This document shows, piece after piece, positions 49,609 to 62,156 of a stretch of 64,000 nt of DNA. Under the pieces are notes generated by a model, which did not search any database, was not told the origin of the DNA, and saw only the letters and a program-made list of their open reading frames with translations. The first letter of the stretch is position 1. Every line of letters starts with the position of its first letter. Origin of the DNA: Chionis minor (Eukaryota; Chordata; Aves; Charadriiformes; Chionididae). The stretch lies in the NCBI GenBank assembly GCA_013398295.1, contig VZSF01003235.1:186001-250000 (forward strand), given 5' to 3'. A program made the position numbers and the translations under genes.

Positions 49609-52051
49609 TTATAAACAAGCTTGATGTTGTTTTTGCTGCATTCGGCGTTACAGCCCAGCCATCGAGACGTTACAGCCCAGCTATCGAGACGTTTTGGTTA
49701 TTGGCTAAAGCTGCATCATTGGAAATTTGGAAACATGCATTTGAGTGGCCTGTTGAATCTGGTGGTTGAAAATGCATGTGCAAAATAATTTGAAAACATC
49801 GTTCCGGACACCATGACTTGAAGGGCTTTAGAATAACAAGGAGTTTACTCATCTTGTCTTACGAGCGAGTTCTCAGAGCGTTCATCAAAGCTCAGACTAA
49901 TTGCATGATGAGGAAAATAAGATGTGACTGAGCAAATGGCACGTAAGCTGCTGAGTAGCTACTCCCATATTAAAGCTTGTGGATTTCCGGCAGCGTTCTG
50001 GTTCGAGCATGGTTTAAATTGTGTCCTGCTTTGTTTCTTCTCTGAAATGTCTTCAGTTGGTACTCAAAATAGAAAATATGTAGGTTTTTATCATTTTTTA
50101 CATTTAAAAAGACTTTAAATGATTTCTGAGGTGCTGTCTTCTGTGTAAGTATGTGAGTACATTATAAGCAGGCTAGTTTCCTGAATGATATAACTTTTTT
50201 TTTTTCTGTCTTGGAGACGCTTTCTAGTGGTAAATAATTTAGAAGTGATTACGTTGTCGGTGATGTATTGCAGTTAGCTTTTGTGTGGGGAGAAAAGCCC
50301 GTCTGAGCGCCAGCAAAAACAGTTGATATTCTTGTTAGCTCAGTATTCCTCAACAGAACGTATTTTGTGAACAGGAACTTCTAGCTGAATATTACAATAA
50401 GGATATTTAACTAGCGGCTAAAATTGGGATATTTGATTTGGGGCTACGTAGCTCTAAGTAGGAGAACTTGCTCCTCTGCGACCACAACCAAATTCTTTAC
50501 AAGTGGTGCATACGGAACAGAAAGATAATGTGACTTTGAAAGAGGTTAGAAAGCTATTATAAAATTGCCAGATGCTTATCTGATAGCGTAAAGTTCGCTA
50601 GATAATTCACTGGGCCCAGCCTTTCTGTGAGCTGCTTCAGATAATGCTGCTGTTCTTTCTCTTTCGTTTTTCTGTATATTATGATTATGAAACTTGTAGC
50701 AATATGATTCCTAATGCTCTTCAGAGCCTTGAATTTCCCATTGCTCCTTTTGTTTTGTGTTTTATTTTTAAACTATGCCCAGATAATTAGTATTTTTGGA
50801 AGATTTTTAACAGCTGGGGGTTAACAAATGTGTATAGAAATGTGGCTTTGTTATAATGATAGAAACTAATATCAGAAAAGATGGCAAAAATGCTAGCAAA
50901 ACAAATTCCTTGATTTGTCTTACAAAAAGTTACCTCAACAAAGAGATTTCTGCATTTAACAGAGCTTCCCTTTCTCTCTATTTGACACGTGGTTTACATA
51001 GAATAGATTCTGTCATTCAACTTCGTGTAAAGTGTCAGGTTTAATATTACAAAGTTGTCATATTTTTTTCGTGCTGCTTTCTGTTGCTTTAGTGGTTAAG
51101 GACTTGAAATAATGATGAGGAATTGCAAGCCCTCACTCCTGGTCCCCTCTGTCCCTGAAACTAGTATTTCGCTGTTTGCCTGTGTTATCATTTTGCTCAG
51201 AGTCAATGCTGTATTTTCAGGCAGATTTTATTTGTGGTTTTGTATGAAGAGCTACGCCCAGAAAGCGTGCAGATTCTATTTGAGTCACATCTGCCTGTGT
51301 GGATGTAGACCTTTACCTCTTTCAAACCCCTGACTTTTTTACATGAATGAATTGAATGCTGGTTATTATTCAGTCAGTCAGACCATCTGATAATCTTCTG
51401 AGAGTGAACACAACCTCTAAATTTGGCATCTGCCACTTGAAAGCGTAATGCCTTGTTGGCAACGTCCAGTTTACTCTCAGGGCTGAGGTCAAGAATTGGT
51501 GGAAGCCTCTCAAGGTATTTGGAGATTTTACTCACTTACTTACTTTACTAAGTACAGCACTTAAGTCATGACCAAGCTCATACACAATGCCTCGCAAAAT
51601 GGCAGCTTTATCTTAATTGAAGCCTCTAGCGCAGTGATAGTAGCCCTTTTTGAAATGTTGTCTTTGCTCAGAAATATTCCTTATCTGCTCTTTTCATCCC
51701 TTAGGAAAGTCTCCTCTCCTCCTCCCAGCCCGTGGCTGTTACTGCCTGCCCACACAGGCGGGTTTTTAGCTCGGTGTTTGCTGCCCATCGCTGCCTGCTC
51801 AGCAGCTTCATTTACCACTGATTCATTTAATAGCTCTTGAATTCAGTGTAGCAGCGCTTGGTGATCCTCCATTGGGATGGAGGTTGGTAACGTCCTTCTC
51901 CTTGGAGAAATTCAGTTGTTCAAAACCAGGAAAAGGTGGCACTGAGCAACTGCGGCTCTCGGAATGTCTCTCCAAAACCAGTTGCTTCCTCGTATTTTAA
52001 TCTAGCTAGGCAATGAAAAATAAAGGCAGAGTTCTTCATCTTGTGAAGAAA
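49609..52051 (+). other. FBXO8 5' intron, unique sequence
   Basis: This presumably lies in the first intron of FBXO8, because the first coding exon is at 55.6 kb and the promoter near 48.7 kb. It is AT-rich with no recognised exon. A 22-bp unit (CGTTACAGCCCAGC(C/T)ATCGAGA) is duplicated in tandem at 49646-49689. Confidence 0.5.
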
Positions 52052-52855
52052 CATAGAATCATAGAATGGTTAGAGTTGGAAGGGACCTTAAAGATCATCA
52101 AGTTCCAACCCCCCTGCCATGGGCAGGGACACCTCTCACTAGAGCAGGTTGCTCAAAGCCCCATCCAGCCTGGCCTTAAACACTTCCAGGGATGGGGCCT
52201 CCACAACTTCTCTGGGCAACCTGTTCCAGTGCCTCACCACCCTCACAGTAAAGAACTTCTTCCTAATGTCTCATCTAAATCTCCCCTCTTCCAATTTAAA
52301 ACCATTACCCCTTGTCCTAGCACTAGACTTCCTGACCAAGAGTCCCTCTCCAGCTCTCCTGTAGGCTCCCTTCAGATACTGACAGGCTGCTCTCAGGTCT
52401 CCCCGGAGCCTTCTCTTCTCCAGGCTGAACAGCCCCAGCTCTCCCAGCCTGTCCTCACAGGAGAGGTGCTCCATCCCTCTAATCATCTTAGTGGCCCTTC
52501 GCTGGACCTGCTCCAACAGTTCCATGTCCTTTCTATGTTGAGGGCTCCAGAGCTGGACACAGTACTCCAGGTGGGGTCTCACAAGCGCAGAGCAGAGGGG
52601 GAGAATCACCTCCCGTGCCCTGCTGGCCACGCTTCTTTTGATGCAACCCAGGATCCGGTTGGCTTTCTGGGCTGCCAGCGCACACTGCCGGCTCACGTTG
52701 AGCTTCTCATCCATGAGCACTCCCAAGTCCTTCTCCTCAGGGCTGCTCTCCAGCCGTTCTCTGCCCAGCCTGTATTTATGCCTGGGATTGCCACGTCCCA
52801 GGTGTTAGACTCTGCACTTGGCATGGTTGAACTTCATGCCATTTGCATTAGCCCA
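52052..52855 (-). mobile_element. CR1 LINE, recent copy
   Basis: This minus-strand CR1 is about 800 bp long. Its ORF2 tail is unbroken for about 150 codons (52271-52726: [33 protein letters not shown] block, [12 protein letters not shown]) and ends at the shared TGA (complement 52271-52273). It is near-identical to the copy at 63308 but inverted. Low divergence suggests a relatively recent insertion. Confidence 0.95.
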
Positions 52856-53525
52856 CCAAATCAAAACATGTTTTATTTACGTCTAGAAGTTTGATAAATT
52901 CTTAGCAAACACCAGCATGAATTAGCAAGGCTTTCAGCAGACTGCTTATCCTTGTGTTGCCAGTTTGCAAATGGCAGATTGTGGTAGAGCTTCCTCTCAT
53001 GAAGCACCTTCACCAGTAGGCCTAAGGACTTTTAAACATTCACGCTTCTCTCAAGAAAATGAGGATACCTTCTTTATGCATACATTCCTGCAGCCAATTG
53101 TATGTCCTATTTATGGTGTGACACTGTAGGCTTTTTTTTAAAAACAAAACCCAAAACTTGCCCAATAATTTATAGCAGTTGATTATGGTTTAACCTGCCT
53201 CTGTATGATAAAAAAATTAAGCCAGATATGTAACTGTACAAGAAATGAGGATAAAAATAATGATGGATTTATGTGAAATCTTGCATATTCCTAAATTGAA
53301 TTTAATACATGTGACTACAGTTTCTTTGCACCCGTGGCCTTATCTAGAAGTTAATTCTTGGACTTGCCCTGAGTGGATGCTTGTGCACATAAATGCCTCA
53401 CCAGCCAGCTGAACCTGTCTCTTGTTTACTTCCATCTTGGTTATGCTTTTGTTTTCCTCTAATTTCTCTCTCCGTTTTTCTCCTCTAATCACCCATTGCA
53501 TCAATGGCTCATTTGTTTCTGCTTG
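52856..53525 (+). other. FBXO8 5' intron, unique sequence
   Basis: AT-rich intronic DNA between two minus-strand CR1 copies. No exon is recognised. Confidence 0.5.
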
Positions 53526-54530
53526 TCACAGAATCACTTAGGTTGCAAGAGATGTTTAAGATCACCGAGTCCAGCCATCAACCCAGCACTGCCCACCCCA
53601 CCCCGACCCCGTGTCCCTCAGCACCACGTCTGCCCGGCTGGGAGACACCTCCAGGGATGGGGACCCCACCGCTGCCCTGGGCAGCCTCTGCCAGCGCTTG
53701 GTGACCCTTTCGGGGAAGAAGTTTCTCCTAATATCCATCCTAACCCTCCCCTGGCACAACTTGAGGCCGTTCCCTCTTGTCCCATCGCTTGTGACTTGGG
53801 AGAAGAGACCGACCCCCCTGGCTACAGCCTCGTCTCAGGCAGTTGCAGGGAGTGAGAAGGTCTCCCCTCAGCCTCCTCTTCTCCAGGCGGAACAACCCCA
53901 GGTCCTTCAGCTGCTCCTCAGGAGACTTGTTCTCTAGACCCCTCCCCAGCTCCATTGCCCTTCTCTGGCCACGCTTCAGTCCCTCTGTGTCCATCCTATA
54001 CTGCGGTGCCCAAAACTGAGCACAGCGTTTGAGGTGGGGCCTCACCCGTGCCCAGTACAGGGGCACAGTCACTTCCCTGCTCCTGCTGGCCACACTAGTC
54101 TTGACACGGACCAGGATGCCGTTGACCTTNCCACACTAGTCTTGACACGGACCAGGATGCCGTTGACCTTCTTGGCCACCTGGGCACTCTGCTGGTTCAT
54201 GTTCAGGCAGCTGTCCACCAGGAGCCCCAGCTCCTTTTCCTTGGGCAGCTTCCCAGCCACTCTGCCCCAAGCCTGTAGCGTCCGTGGGGTTGGTGTGACC
54301 CAGGTGCAGGACCCAGGACTTGGCCTTGTTGAACCTCACACCGTTGGCCTTGGCCCATCGCTCCAGCCTGTCCAGACCCCTCTGCAGAGCTTCCTGCCCT
54401 CCAGCAGGTCAACAGTCCCACTTGATTAGGTGTCACCTGCAAACTCCCTGAGGGTGCGCTCCATCCCCTTGTCCAGATCATGAATAAAGATATTAAACAA
54501 GACTGGCCCCAAAACTGGGCCCTGAGGAGC
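53526..54530 (-). mobile_element. CR1 LINE, about 1 kb
   Basis: The longest CR1 here is on the minus strand. Its 3' end is at 53526 and the ORF2 tail lies at about 53740-54093 (RGLENKSPEEQLKDLGLF, then [15 protein letters not shown]). Upstream parts extend to ATGAATAAAGATATTAAAC and CCTGAGGAGC at 54530. It is interrupted at 54090-54170 by an N and an exact 40-bp duplication. Subfamily as at 4808 and 10633. Confidence 0.93.
54090..54170. other. sequence gap with 40-bp exact duplication
   Basis: Positions 54090-54129 and 54131-54170 are identical 40-mers starting CCACACTAGTCTTGACACGG, separated by a single N at 54130. This is the signature of two contig ends overlapping across a nominal gap rather than a biological repeat. 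Confidence 0.9.
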
Positions 54531-55621
54531 ATGTGTGTGTAGAACAGTTTCCATTCATGTCCAGCCTTTAATGGTTTTAAAGCCACACTTTTAATTCCCT
54601 GTGCTACTGGAATATAAATAATTTCCCACACACATGAGATTCTACCATAGGCCATAAGGGTTTCTTTTTTGAAAGTCGGCATTGGGAACCTGCAGATTCC
54701 TGGTGTGAATACTTCAGTGATCTGTCAGCATAGCAAAGGCTGAAAAATAAGATAGATCACCATACGTACACTACTTGCGACGGGATGGAGACAGCATTCC
54801 CGTACCGAATTACTATTATTTATGGAATTTTTATTTTCCCTTTTGGTAAATACGCGTGGTTACAGAAATTTGAGCTGTGATATTCCGAAATCTTGATAAC
54901 GGAGTAACGTTCAGGATGTGTTCTTTTTATTACCATCTGCAGCAAAGTTTGTCAAAGAATAACAAGCAGAGTGGTAAGTAAGAGAGAGAAGCGTTAAGAA
55001 GGTTTCATGCTGCTGTGCAGGAAAGCTTGAAAAGATATTTTGGGTGCTCAGAAACAAGAAACTGAATTCTTAATGTATTGTCACTGGAGTCACAACGCTT
55101 TGTCTTACTGTGAGTCACAGCCTAGTTTTGTGCACTGCCCGCTACTCAGGACGGGTTTAGTTTCTCCTTTCATTTTATAGCACTTCGTTGGCTCCAGATA
55201 AGCTATTTGTATTAAATTTTATAGGAAGTCTGAAGATAATAATTCTAAATGTTCTGCTGGTTAAGGCTTCTTAGCCTGCATAGGACGTAGATATGTTTGG
55301 TACTGTTTGCAGGAGCTTATTGTTAATTTTGTATAAAAATTTTGGGGGGAAAAATGAATTTTTTTTTTAAATGGTTTTTGTTTTCAGTATTCAGTTGCTG
55401 CGTTGGCGGGACATTACATTGTCAGCGTAACTTTGATAAAACTCACTTTTTTTCCTATTCGGATCAGTCCTACAGTTTTATTTTTTCCGGTGTGCACTGA
55501 GTCTTATCTTACCAATATGCATAACTGCTTATGCATATTCAATTGATGACTATTGAACTTATGAATATTCATAACTGCCTATGAAACGGTCAATGTTTAA
55601 TGTGGATTTTCTGTCCAGCAG
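54531..55621 (+). other. FBXO8 intron end, palindromes
   Basis: AT-rich intronic sequence leading to the acceptor of the first FBXO8 coding exon. Two perfect palindromic segments lie at 55515-55538 and 55559-55574 (see findings). The acceptor is TTTTCTGTCCAGCAG just before 55622. Confidence 0.6.
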
Positions 55622-55629
55622 GCTCGCAG

Positions 55630-58323
55630 ATGGGTCAGGGACTCTGGAGAGTTGCGAGGAGCCAGCAGCTGCAACACCAAGGGTACAGCGGACCGGGCTA
55701 TCTTACCAGGGAACATGGGAGGAGGATGGCTACGAACAGTGTTCCCGGTACGAGCCATCGCAAACAAGCCCAAGGAGGCATTGACATCTACCACCTGTTG
55801 AAGACCAGAAAATCGAAAGAACAAGAAGGCTTCATTAACCTGGAAATGCTGCCACCAGAGCTTAGTTTCACCATTTTGTCATACCTGAACGCGACTGATC
55901 TCTGCCTGGCTTCGTGCGTCTGGCAGGATCTCGCAAACGATGAGCTTCTCTGGCAAGGGTAAGTGCAAAAAAGAAAAAAAAAGTATCACCTGGACATACT
56001 AAAACTAATTATTAGATGTTAAATTTGTCTCAACCTGTGCTTTTTGTCATTCTAACCTTAGCAAAAATTTCCTCAGTTAAGTGAGATCTGACATGAACGT
56101 AGTTTAAAAATGCGTTATTCTGGATTTCTAACTACTACCGGGTATCGGTTGAGATTGCTACGTACACAAGTGTGCTTGGTCCAAGTATATACATGTGTGT
56201 AATTACACACCTGCTGTTTGATATATCATGGGGGGGAAAAAAAGCCCCAAGGACTTACCTTTCTATTAGCTCAAAGCACATCTCGAATGTTTGTATTACT
56301 GCTTCTCTGAACAGGCAGAGCTGTTCAGCTGGAGCTCCAGGTAGAAAGGGACGAGAACTGATCTACTATACTTGTCTTAGAGCAACTTAAGTGTATGTTT
56401 TTTGGAAGATGGTGACGGAAGGGGAAAAGAAAAGAGCAGTTCTGCAAATGTGTCAAGTGGAATTTGTGCAGTGTAACAGGCAGAACACATTTATACAACA
56501 TATGCAGAGTTTGTATGTCCAGGGTGTAAAGGAACGGTCAGTCAAGTAAAGTAGTGTAAGATCAAAATTTAATGAAAATATTTCATGAAAAATATTTTCT
56601 TTGATCTTTGGTGTTTTACCACACTAGGAGGGACTCACGAAGTCATACTTCTCTTTAGAGTAGGTGGTCAGCGGAACGTGTATCTTCTTTCATAACATAT
56701 TCTTACCCCTTAACTTAACAGACAGTGAGTTGTATTACTGTATTAGTTGGGTGGTTTTTCGGGTCCTGTTTCTTTTCCTTTCGTTGTGCTCTACATCTCT
56801 TCCTTCCTCATCTTTCTTTGGCCCTCTGCGTTTGAATGAAGCAGCTGCCCTTCTTACCGCGCTTTATGAACTCAGCAATGGGCTGGTGCGGTTACGGCTT
56901 CTTAGTCCCAATTGCTGTGCTGCTGCGGACTTGTCTGGGCAGGAAACAGGAATTCTCCTGAAGATCCTGCTAAGCCTCTCAGTTTTGTATGTGAAATAGC
57001 TTGGCAGCTGTGTAAATATGCATTGTATTGTACTCGGTTCTTGGTATAAAAACCACACTAAATAAAAATAAATTCCCTGGACCAAAGCTTGAAGATACTA
57101 GAGCTTCTTAATTGTAACCAGTATGTATTCTTAACATGCAGGGGGGAAAAAAAAAACCCCGTATTTTGCTCAGAGTTTATCTTGGGAAATAGCTCAGTCA
57201 TTTTTAGTGAAATCTTCCCAGATGCTTTGTTGAAAGTACACACTTTGGTAGTAAAAATGTGTCCTGATTTGGCAAGTTAATAAAAATCTCAAATTGCGTA
57301 GTCTCTGTAGCCATCTGAGTGTTGCATATTTTGCACGTGGTGGATGTGTTTGGGTTTAGGCTCTGGCACGTCCCGCGGCTGCCGGTCTGAGCTCAGGCCA
57401 AAGGAGAGCCGGGTCTCTCCTGTGCCCTCAGTTCCTGCCTGCTGGCTCCGCAGCGTTCGGCCGAATTAGCTGCAAAATGGCTGTGCTGAAGCAGAGCTAC
57501 CGGTTCAGTAAGGAATCTGGATAACGATGGGAATGCCTGGGAAGTGCAAGTGGAAGGGACTTTCACGTGGTGTCATCAAGGAGACAGACGAGGGACAGAA
57601 ACTTGAAACTGAGATGGGGAGTCAGGGTGGGATGGAAGGGAAAGAAACTGAGAAGTAAGGGAAGATACAGCAGGATGAGGCCGGATCAAATAATCGGGAC
57701 TGGTCAGGACTGGAAAAGGGGCAGTCAGGTGGAAGAGGATAGCCAGAGGAAGCAGTGAGTTAATGGCATCGTTTTGAGCAGAGGTGGTGGCCCACTTGCC
57801 GCACGACTGGGGCACGAGAAGAGAAACACAACTTTTTCAGCTGTCTCGTCCTGCTGGAGGAGAACAACTTGTCCCAGTTACCCAGTGCTGGGATACTAGG
57901 AGTGCCGGAGTTCTCCGCGCGCGGATGTTGTTACTATGCCACCTACTGGGATATGTTTTGGGATTGCACTCGTGCACTAAAACCTGTGCCAGAAGAAAAC
58001 AGTAATCATATAAATTAAGACTGTATCAATACACATGCAAAAAGCTTAAAAAAAAACCAGTGTTGCAAGCAACCTGTTTCTAACTTTTCCTGTAGTTTTG
58101 AGTGTTTGGCTTTGCACTGTTGATGGCATTTTGCTTCTGTAAAATACATGACATGCGGAAAAGAATTTTGATAACAGGCTAATTCTGTTTTCATAGGTTG
58201 TGCAAATCCACTTGGGGTCACTGTTCTATATACAATAAGAACCCGCCTCTAGGATTTTCTTTTAGAAAATTGTACATGCAGCTAGATGAGGGCAGTCTCA
58301 CCTTTAATGCCAACCCCGATGAG
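55630..58323 (+). CDS. FBXO8: F-box only protein 8, first two coding exons (partial)
   Basis: FBXO8 is an F-box protein with a C-terminal Sec7 domain. It binds SKP1 in an SCF complex and has been linked to ubiquitination and restraint of the small GTPase ARF6. Exon A, 55630-55958, starts at ATG (MGQGLWRVARSQQLQ) after an acceptor at about 55621 and ends CAAGG|GTAAGT. Exon B, 58197-58323, starts after TTTTCATAG and ends GATGAG|GTAAGT. The shared codon makes glycine 110. Together they encode residues 1-152. The F-box is at about residues 68-111 (LEMLPPELSFTILSYLNATD, then LANDELLWQG). The second residue is glycine with a small/basic following context, so N-myristoylation is possible. The remaining Sec7 exons (about residues 153-319 of the human protein) are not found before 64000 and must lie to the right. 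Confidence 0.95.
55959..58196 (+). other. FBXO8 intron between the two coding exons
   Basis: A 2238-bp intron with GTAAGT donor and TTTTCATAG acceptor. No CR1 and no further exon are recognised. The 57567-57758 frame is composition only. Confidence 0.75.
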
Positions 58324-61300
58324 GTAAGTGGACTGTTGTAATACACAGTTGAAATAATTGTGATCGTTGCTTTATAATCATAGCCGTATTAAAAGCCAAG
58401 TTTTAAGCGGTGTTTGTTTCGGTGTAGGCGTGGTTGATACCAAGTTACAGCCCTGTCCTGACCTCTCTTTGCAGCTGGTACCTGTGCACATCATTTACAT
58501 GGCTTGCCTCTTAAGTGCTCTCTACAGCGCTCTGACCTGTGGATGCCACAAATTCCCTAACCACGGATTGCCTTAGGAGCTAGGCAGGGATCCTGACTGA
58601 AGAGACAGCCCAGCATTTAAAAAGGACAATAACACGCTTGCATAAATTCAATTGCTAAAATGCCTCCGCAGAGTAGGAGCTTGATCCCGCTTCAGTTAAA
58701 GCAGGATGAGGTATAAAGTAACACCGATTACTTCTATCCCAATTACGGTTTCTTGTAAGGGTTTCTTGATTTTTTTAAATATCAATACCTTTTTAAATCA
58801 AGGTTTCTTGATTTTTAAATATGTCTACCATCAAAGAGCAAATCTTGAAATACTCTGAAAAAGATGTACTGCTAAACTATGCTAAAGCATGGTTTGATTT
58901 CTGTGGATGTTTGTTATGCATAAACATTATCTTTACAGTGTGTAACAACGTATATTTATTTTCCAAAAAAAAGCCAACCAAATCATGTCAAACTAAAAAG
59001 TTTCCATTTATTAATTCACGTAACTAACTGGAAAAGCTGGCTTCTGCTTTCGCTCTCTCACCTTTCAAAGAAGAAAAGAGTTTGAGAGTAGAGAGCTTTT
59101 GCCTGGGAGATAAACAATTAACGCCCAAGTCACAGAGAGAGTCTTTTGTGTACAAAACCAGGCTCCTGCCTCATGATTCCTAGGAAAAGGTGGTACAGCA
59201 GTACCGAATGAAAAGTAGTTTTAACTTCCTGCATATATTTATACATACACAAAGAAATAGTAATTAAATAAATCTCAAGTAGGAAAAGGATTAAGAGACA
59301 TGAAAAGATAAAATTCTAGGAGCCAGTAGTTCACTCTGCTGATACGATACAGAAAACATGAACTTGTGACCATGGGGTGAAATAAATAAAGCAGTCACAT
59401 GAATCACTACAATAAAGTGATTTGGTTTAAATTCTCACTTTATCTCCTATTCTGCTTGATAAAAACACCCACTTTTATTAGTTGCAAATGACAGTATTTT
59501 GGAATTTCCCTGGTAGAGCTCTGACTTGAACTGTGATACGCATTGCTGAGAGGTCTCATCAGCACCTTACCTCTTGAGTGATTGGCATTGATTTTCAGCA
59601 GGATTTTAGTGAATTTAGTAATAAACGTAAAGCTTTTCAAATGAAACACTATATTTAGGAAACTTAAATGTGTTTTTAAGAATATACCAAGTTTAAATTG
59701 GTCATAGCTTTGTCCACCCAAATTTGTCTGTGTCTTTCAGTTTCTTTTAACCTAATTTTTCAGTTACTCTCTTAGCTTATAATACGCTGTTGTATTCCAA
59801 CCTAATTTAAAGTAATCTTGGTAGGTTTAAAGCATTTGAAGCCTTCACAAAAGGCGCTGAATAAAAATTCATTGTTTTTAAAGGAAATTAAGATCTGTGA
59901 CTTAGAGCTATGTTATGGTATACCTAAATTAGCTACTAAATTTATTTATTATGCATATCACTTACTTCTTCTGGGTTCACCATGGTTATGTTGTACAATA
60001 ATAGTCAAACCAGTCTGCTTCAGGCCTAGTGAGAGATGAGACCCTCAGGACATCTCCTAAGGGCTTCTGTTCCTCTCTCCCTGTGGAGCACCATAGCCTG
60101 GCAGGAATCATTCAGGGCCTGAGTTCCAGGAGAATTCACAAATATTATTGCTTTTATTGTTTACCACTGTGCTATTGGCAGAATTACTATTATTACTATT
60201 ATAAGGACGCTGTGACTGGAATTTGTGATATGACATTCCACTATTACAAATTGCATCTCCAATTTCCTGCCGAACTCTGCTTTACATTTGATAACAGACC
60301 TGATCAAATTACTGTAAAAATAGGAATACTTACAGCCACAGGAGCAAGATTCTCCAAAGGACACCGCCCATGTCATCAAAATGGGTAACCAGGCTCCCCA
60401 GCAACAGCTCCAGAGCTAGCGGTGGCTCACGGGGTAGGGAAGAGCATCTGCACACTTTGTGGTAGGATTCTCTGGTTAGCCATTGTCGTGTGCATGGTCT
60501 TGTGGCATCTGCTGTAATTTACCGTGCTCAGTTGTGTGCATGAGCTTGCCTAACTCCTAGCAGGTGCTCACATTCTGCCGAAGGGATGTGCCTAATCACC
60601 TTACACCTAAGCTGGAAAAAAACCCCTCCGGTGCATGTTTGGTTTCTCATTATTTTGTTTGTTTGGGTTTTTTTGTTGGGTTTGGGGTTGGTTTGTTGTT
60701 TTTTTCCATACGGCAGCACCATTGTAGCCAAGATTTTGGAACTTGGGGTTTTGTTTCTTTGGGGAGAGGGGGTGATTTAGTGGTAGTGTTAATGCTTGAA
60801 TATGACTGTTTTGTGGTTTAATCTGCCTACGTGGTCTCTGCTGCATTTTATCTTGAGTGTATGGTGTATGTGAAATGTTTCTCACGCAGTGCTCATTTCA
60901 TATCTCATACGCTTATGACTCAGAATTTGTAAGCAACCAGAAGTTATTTCCCACTGTTTTGTATACTGTTCCAAACTCCCTAGAAAATATTTTGTCAAGT
61001 TTCTTGCGTGGAGCTATGCTACGTAATTAAAATTGGAACTGAAGGTGGGGAAGAGAATCCTTTGGTCAGGGAAGAAGATCTAATTTTCGTTTCATTCCTA
61101 ATGGTGATGATTCTAACCGGTTCTGTTTAATGGCATGTATTTTTATGGATCTGTTGGAATCTAGACTGCACTAAAACCCTCGGATTTTAATGAGGTCAGG
61201 ATTTCTATGTAGCATAATAATAGTAAAGTGCAGTACAATAGTGCTTATATTAAGCCTGACTTTCCACTCTTCTGATTGTCTCATTCATTACAACTGTCCT

Positions 61301-61919
61301 TAGTTTTGTCCAGAGAGGTCAGTTTTCTGACCTTCTCTTGGTTATAACTGAATTGTTAGCCACTTGCACAAAGCTGCCTTCGCTGACTTGGGTGGAATAT
61401 TTACCATGCTGTGTATTTCCAACCAAATTTTTGGAAAACTTACCCGATTTCATAGTGATCTACCAAGCGAGCCAGTTCTGAGATGCATTGATTTATCTGT
61501 CCTAAGACTATTAAAAGTATGTGTATGTTGTAGAGGCAAGAAGTTCTTTTGTGTGATCTATGTAAAAAGTTGGAATGGAGCAGACGGCTGAAACCTTTTG
61601 AAAACTCTACATTAAAGTCAGAGAACTTTCATCTTGTAGATTATTAGTTATGGATTCTGAGTAACGTGAAAAATATTTCTACGTTCTACTTGTGATCTCT
61701 GCCATCGGAAGTGTTAATCGCTGAGAGTGTATTTTAAAGACCTACAGTGAAAGAGACGCTGTTTGAAATGTATGTTCTATATTGTGTCCACATTTGTCAC
61801 CAAATGGCTTGGTTCATAACTGAGGAAAAGAATCTTAAAAACTTCTGTTAGAAAATACAGCCTTAGCAGTGCACGTTTTGTTCCTGAAGATGCACCTTGA
61901 AATACATTAAAGCATATAT
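58324..61919 (+). other. FBXO8 intron, unique sequence
   Basis: This starts with the GTAAGT donor of exon B. I looked for the next expected FBXO8 segment (GVNYFMSKGILDDSP-like) and did not find it. The AT-rich DNA includes a hairpin-forming repeat near 58771-58803 (CTTGATTTTTTTAAA against TTTTTAAATCAAG), an (ATT)n-like stretch at about 60184-60202, and a GT-rich stretch at 60655-60708. Confidence 0.6.
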
Positions 61920-62156
61920 GGAAGAGGGGAGATTGAGATGAGAAATCGGGAAGAAATTCCTGGCTGTGAGGGTGGGGAGCCCCTGGCCGGGGTTGCCCAG
62001 AGAAGCTGTGGCTGCCCCATCCCTGGAGGTTCAAGGTCAGGTTGGACGGGGCTTGGAGCAGCCTGGTGTGGTGGGAGGTGTCCCTGCCCAGGGCAGGGGG
62101 TGGCACTGGGTGGGCTTTGAGATCCCTTCCAACCCAAACCAGTCTAGGATTCTATA
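61920..62156 (+). mobile_element. CR1 LINE 3' fragment
   Basis: A plus-strand CR1 of the GC-rich subfamily, 5'-truncated in the ORF2 tail just before the shared TGA (61939-61941). It has the GGTGGGGAGCCCCTGGCC segment and ends at GGATTCTATA. Same type as the copies at 11847, 47616 and 49195. Confidence 0.93.

Noticed and set aside
52013..52894. 293-codon open frame on the plus strand within FBXO8
   Set aside because: It is antisense to the CR1 at 52052-52855, whose ORF2 tail lies on the minus strand.
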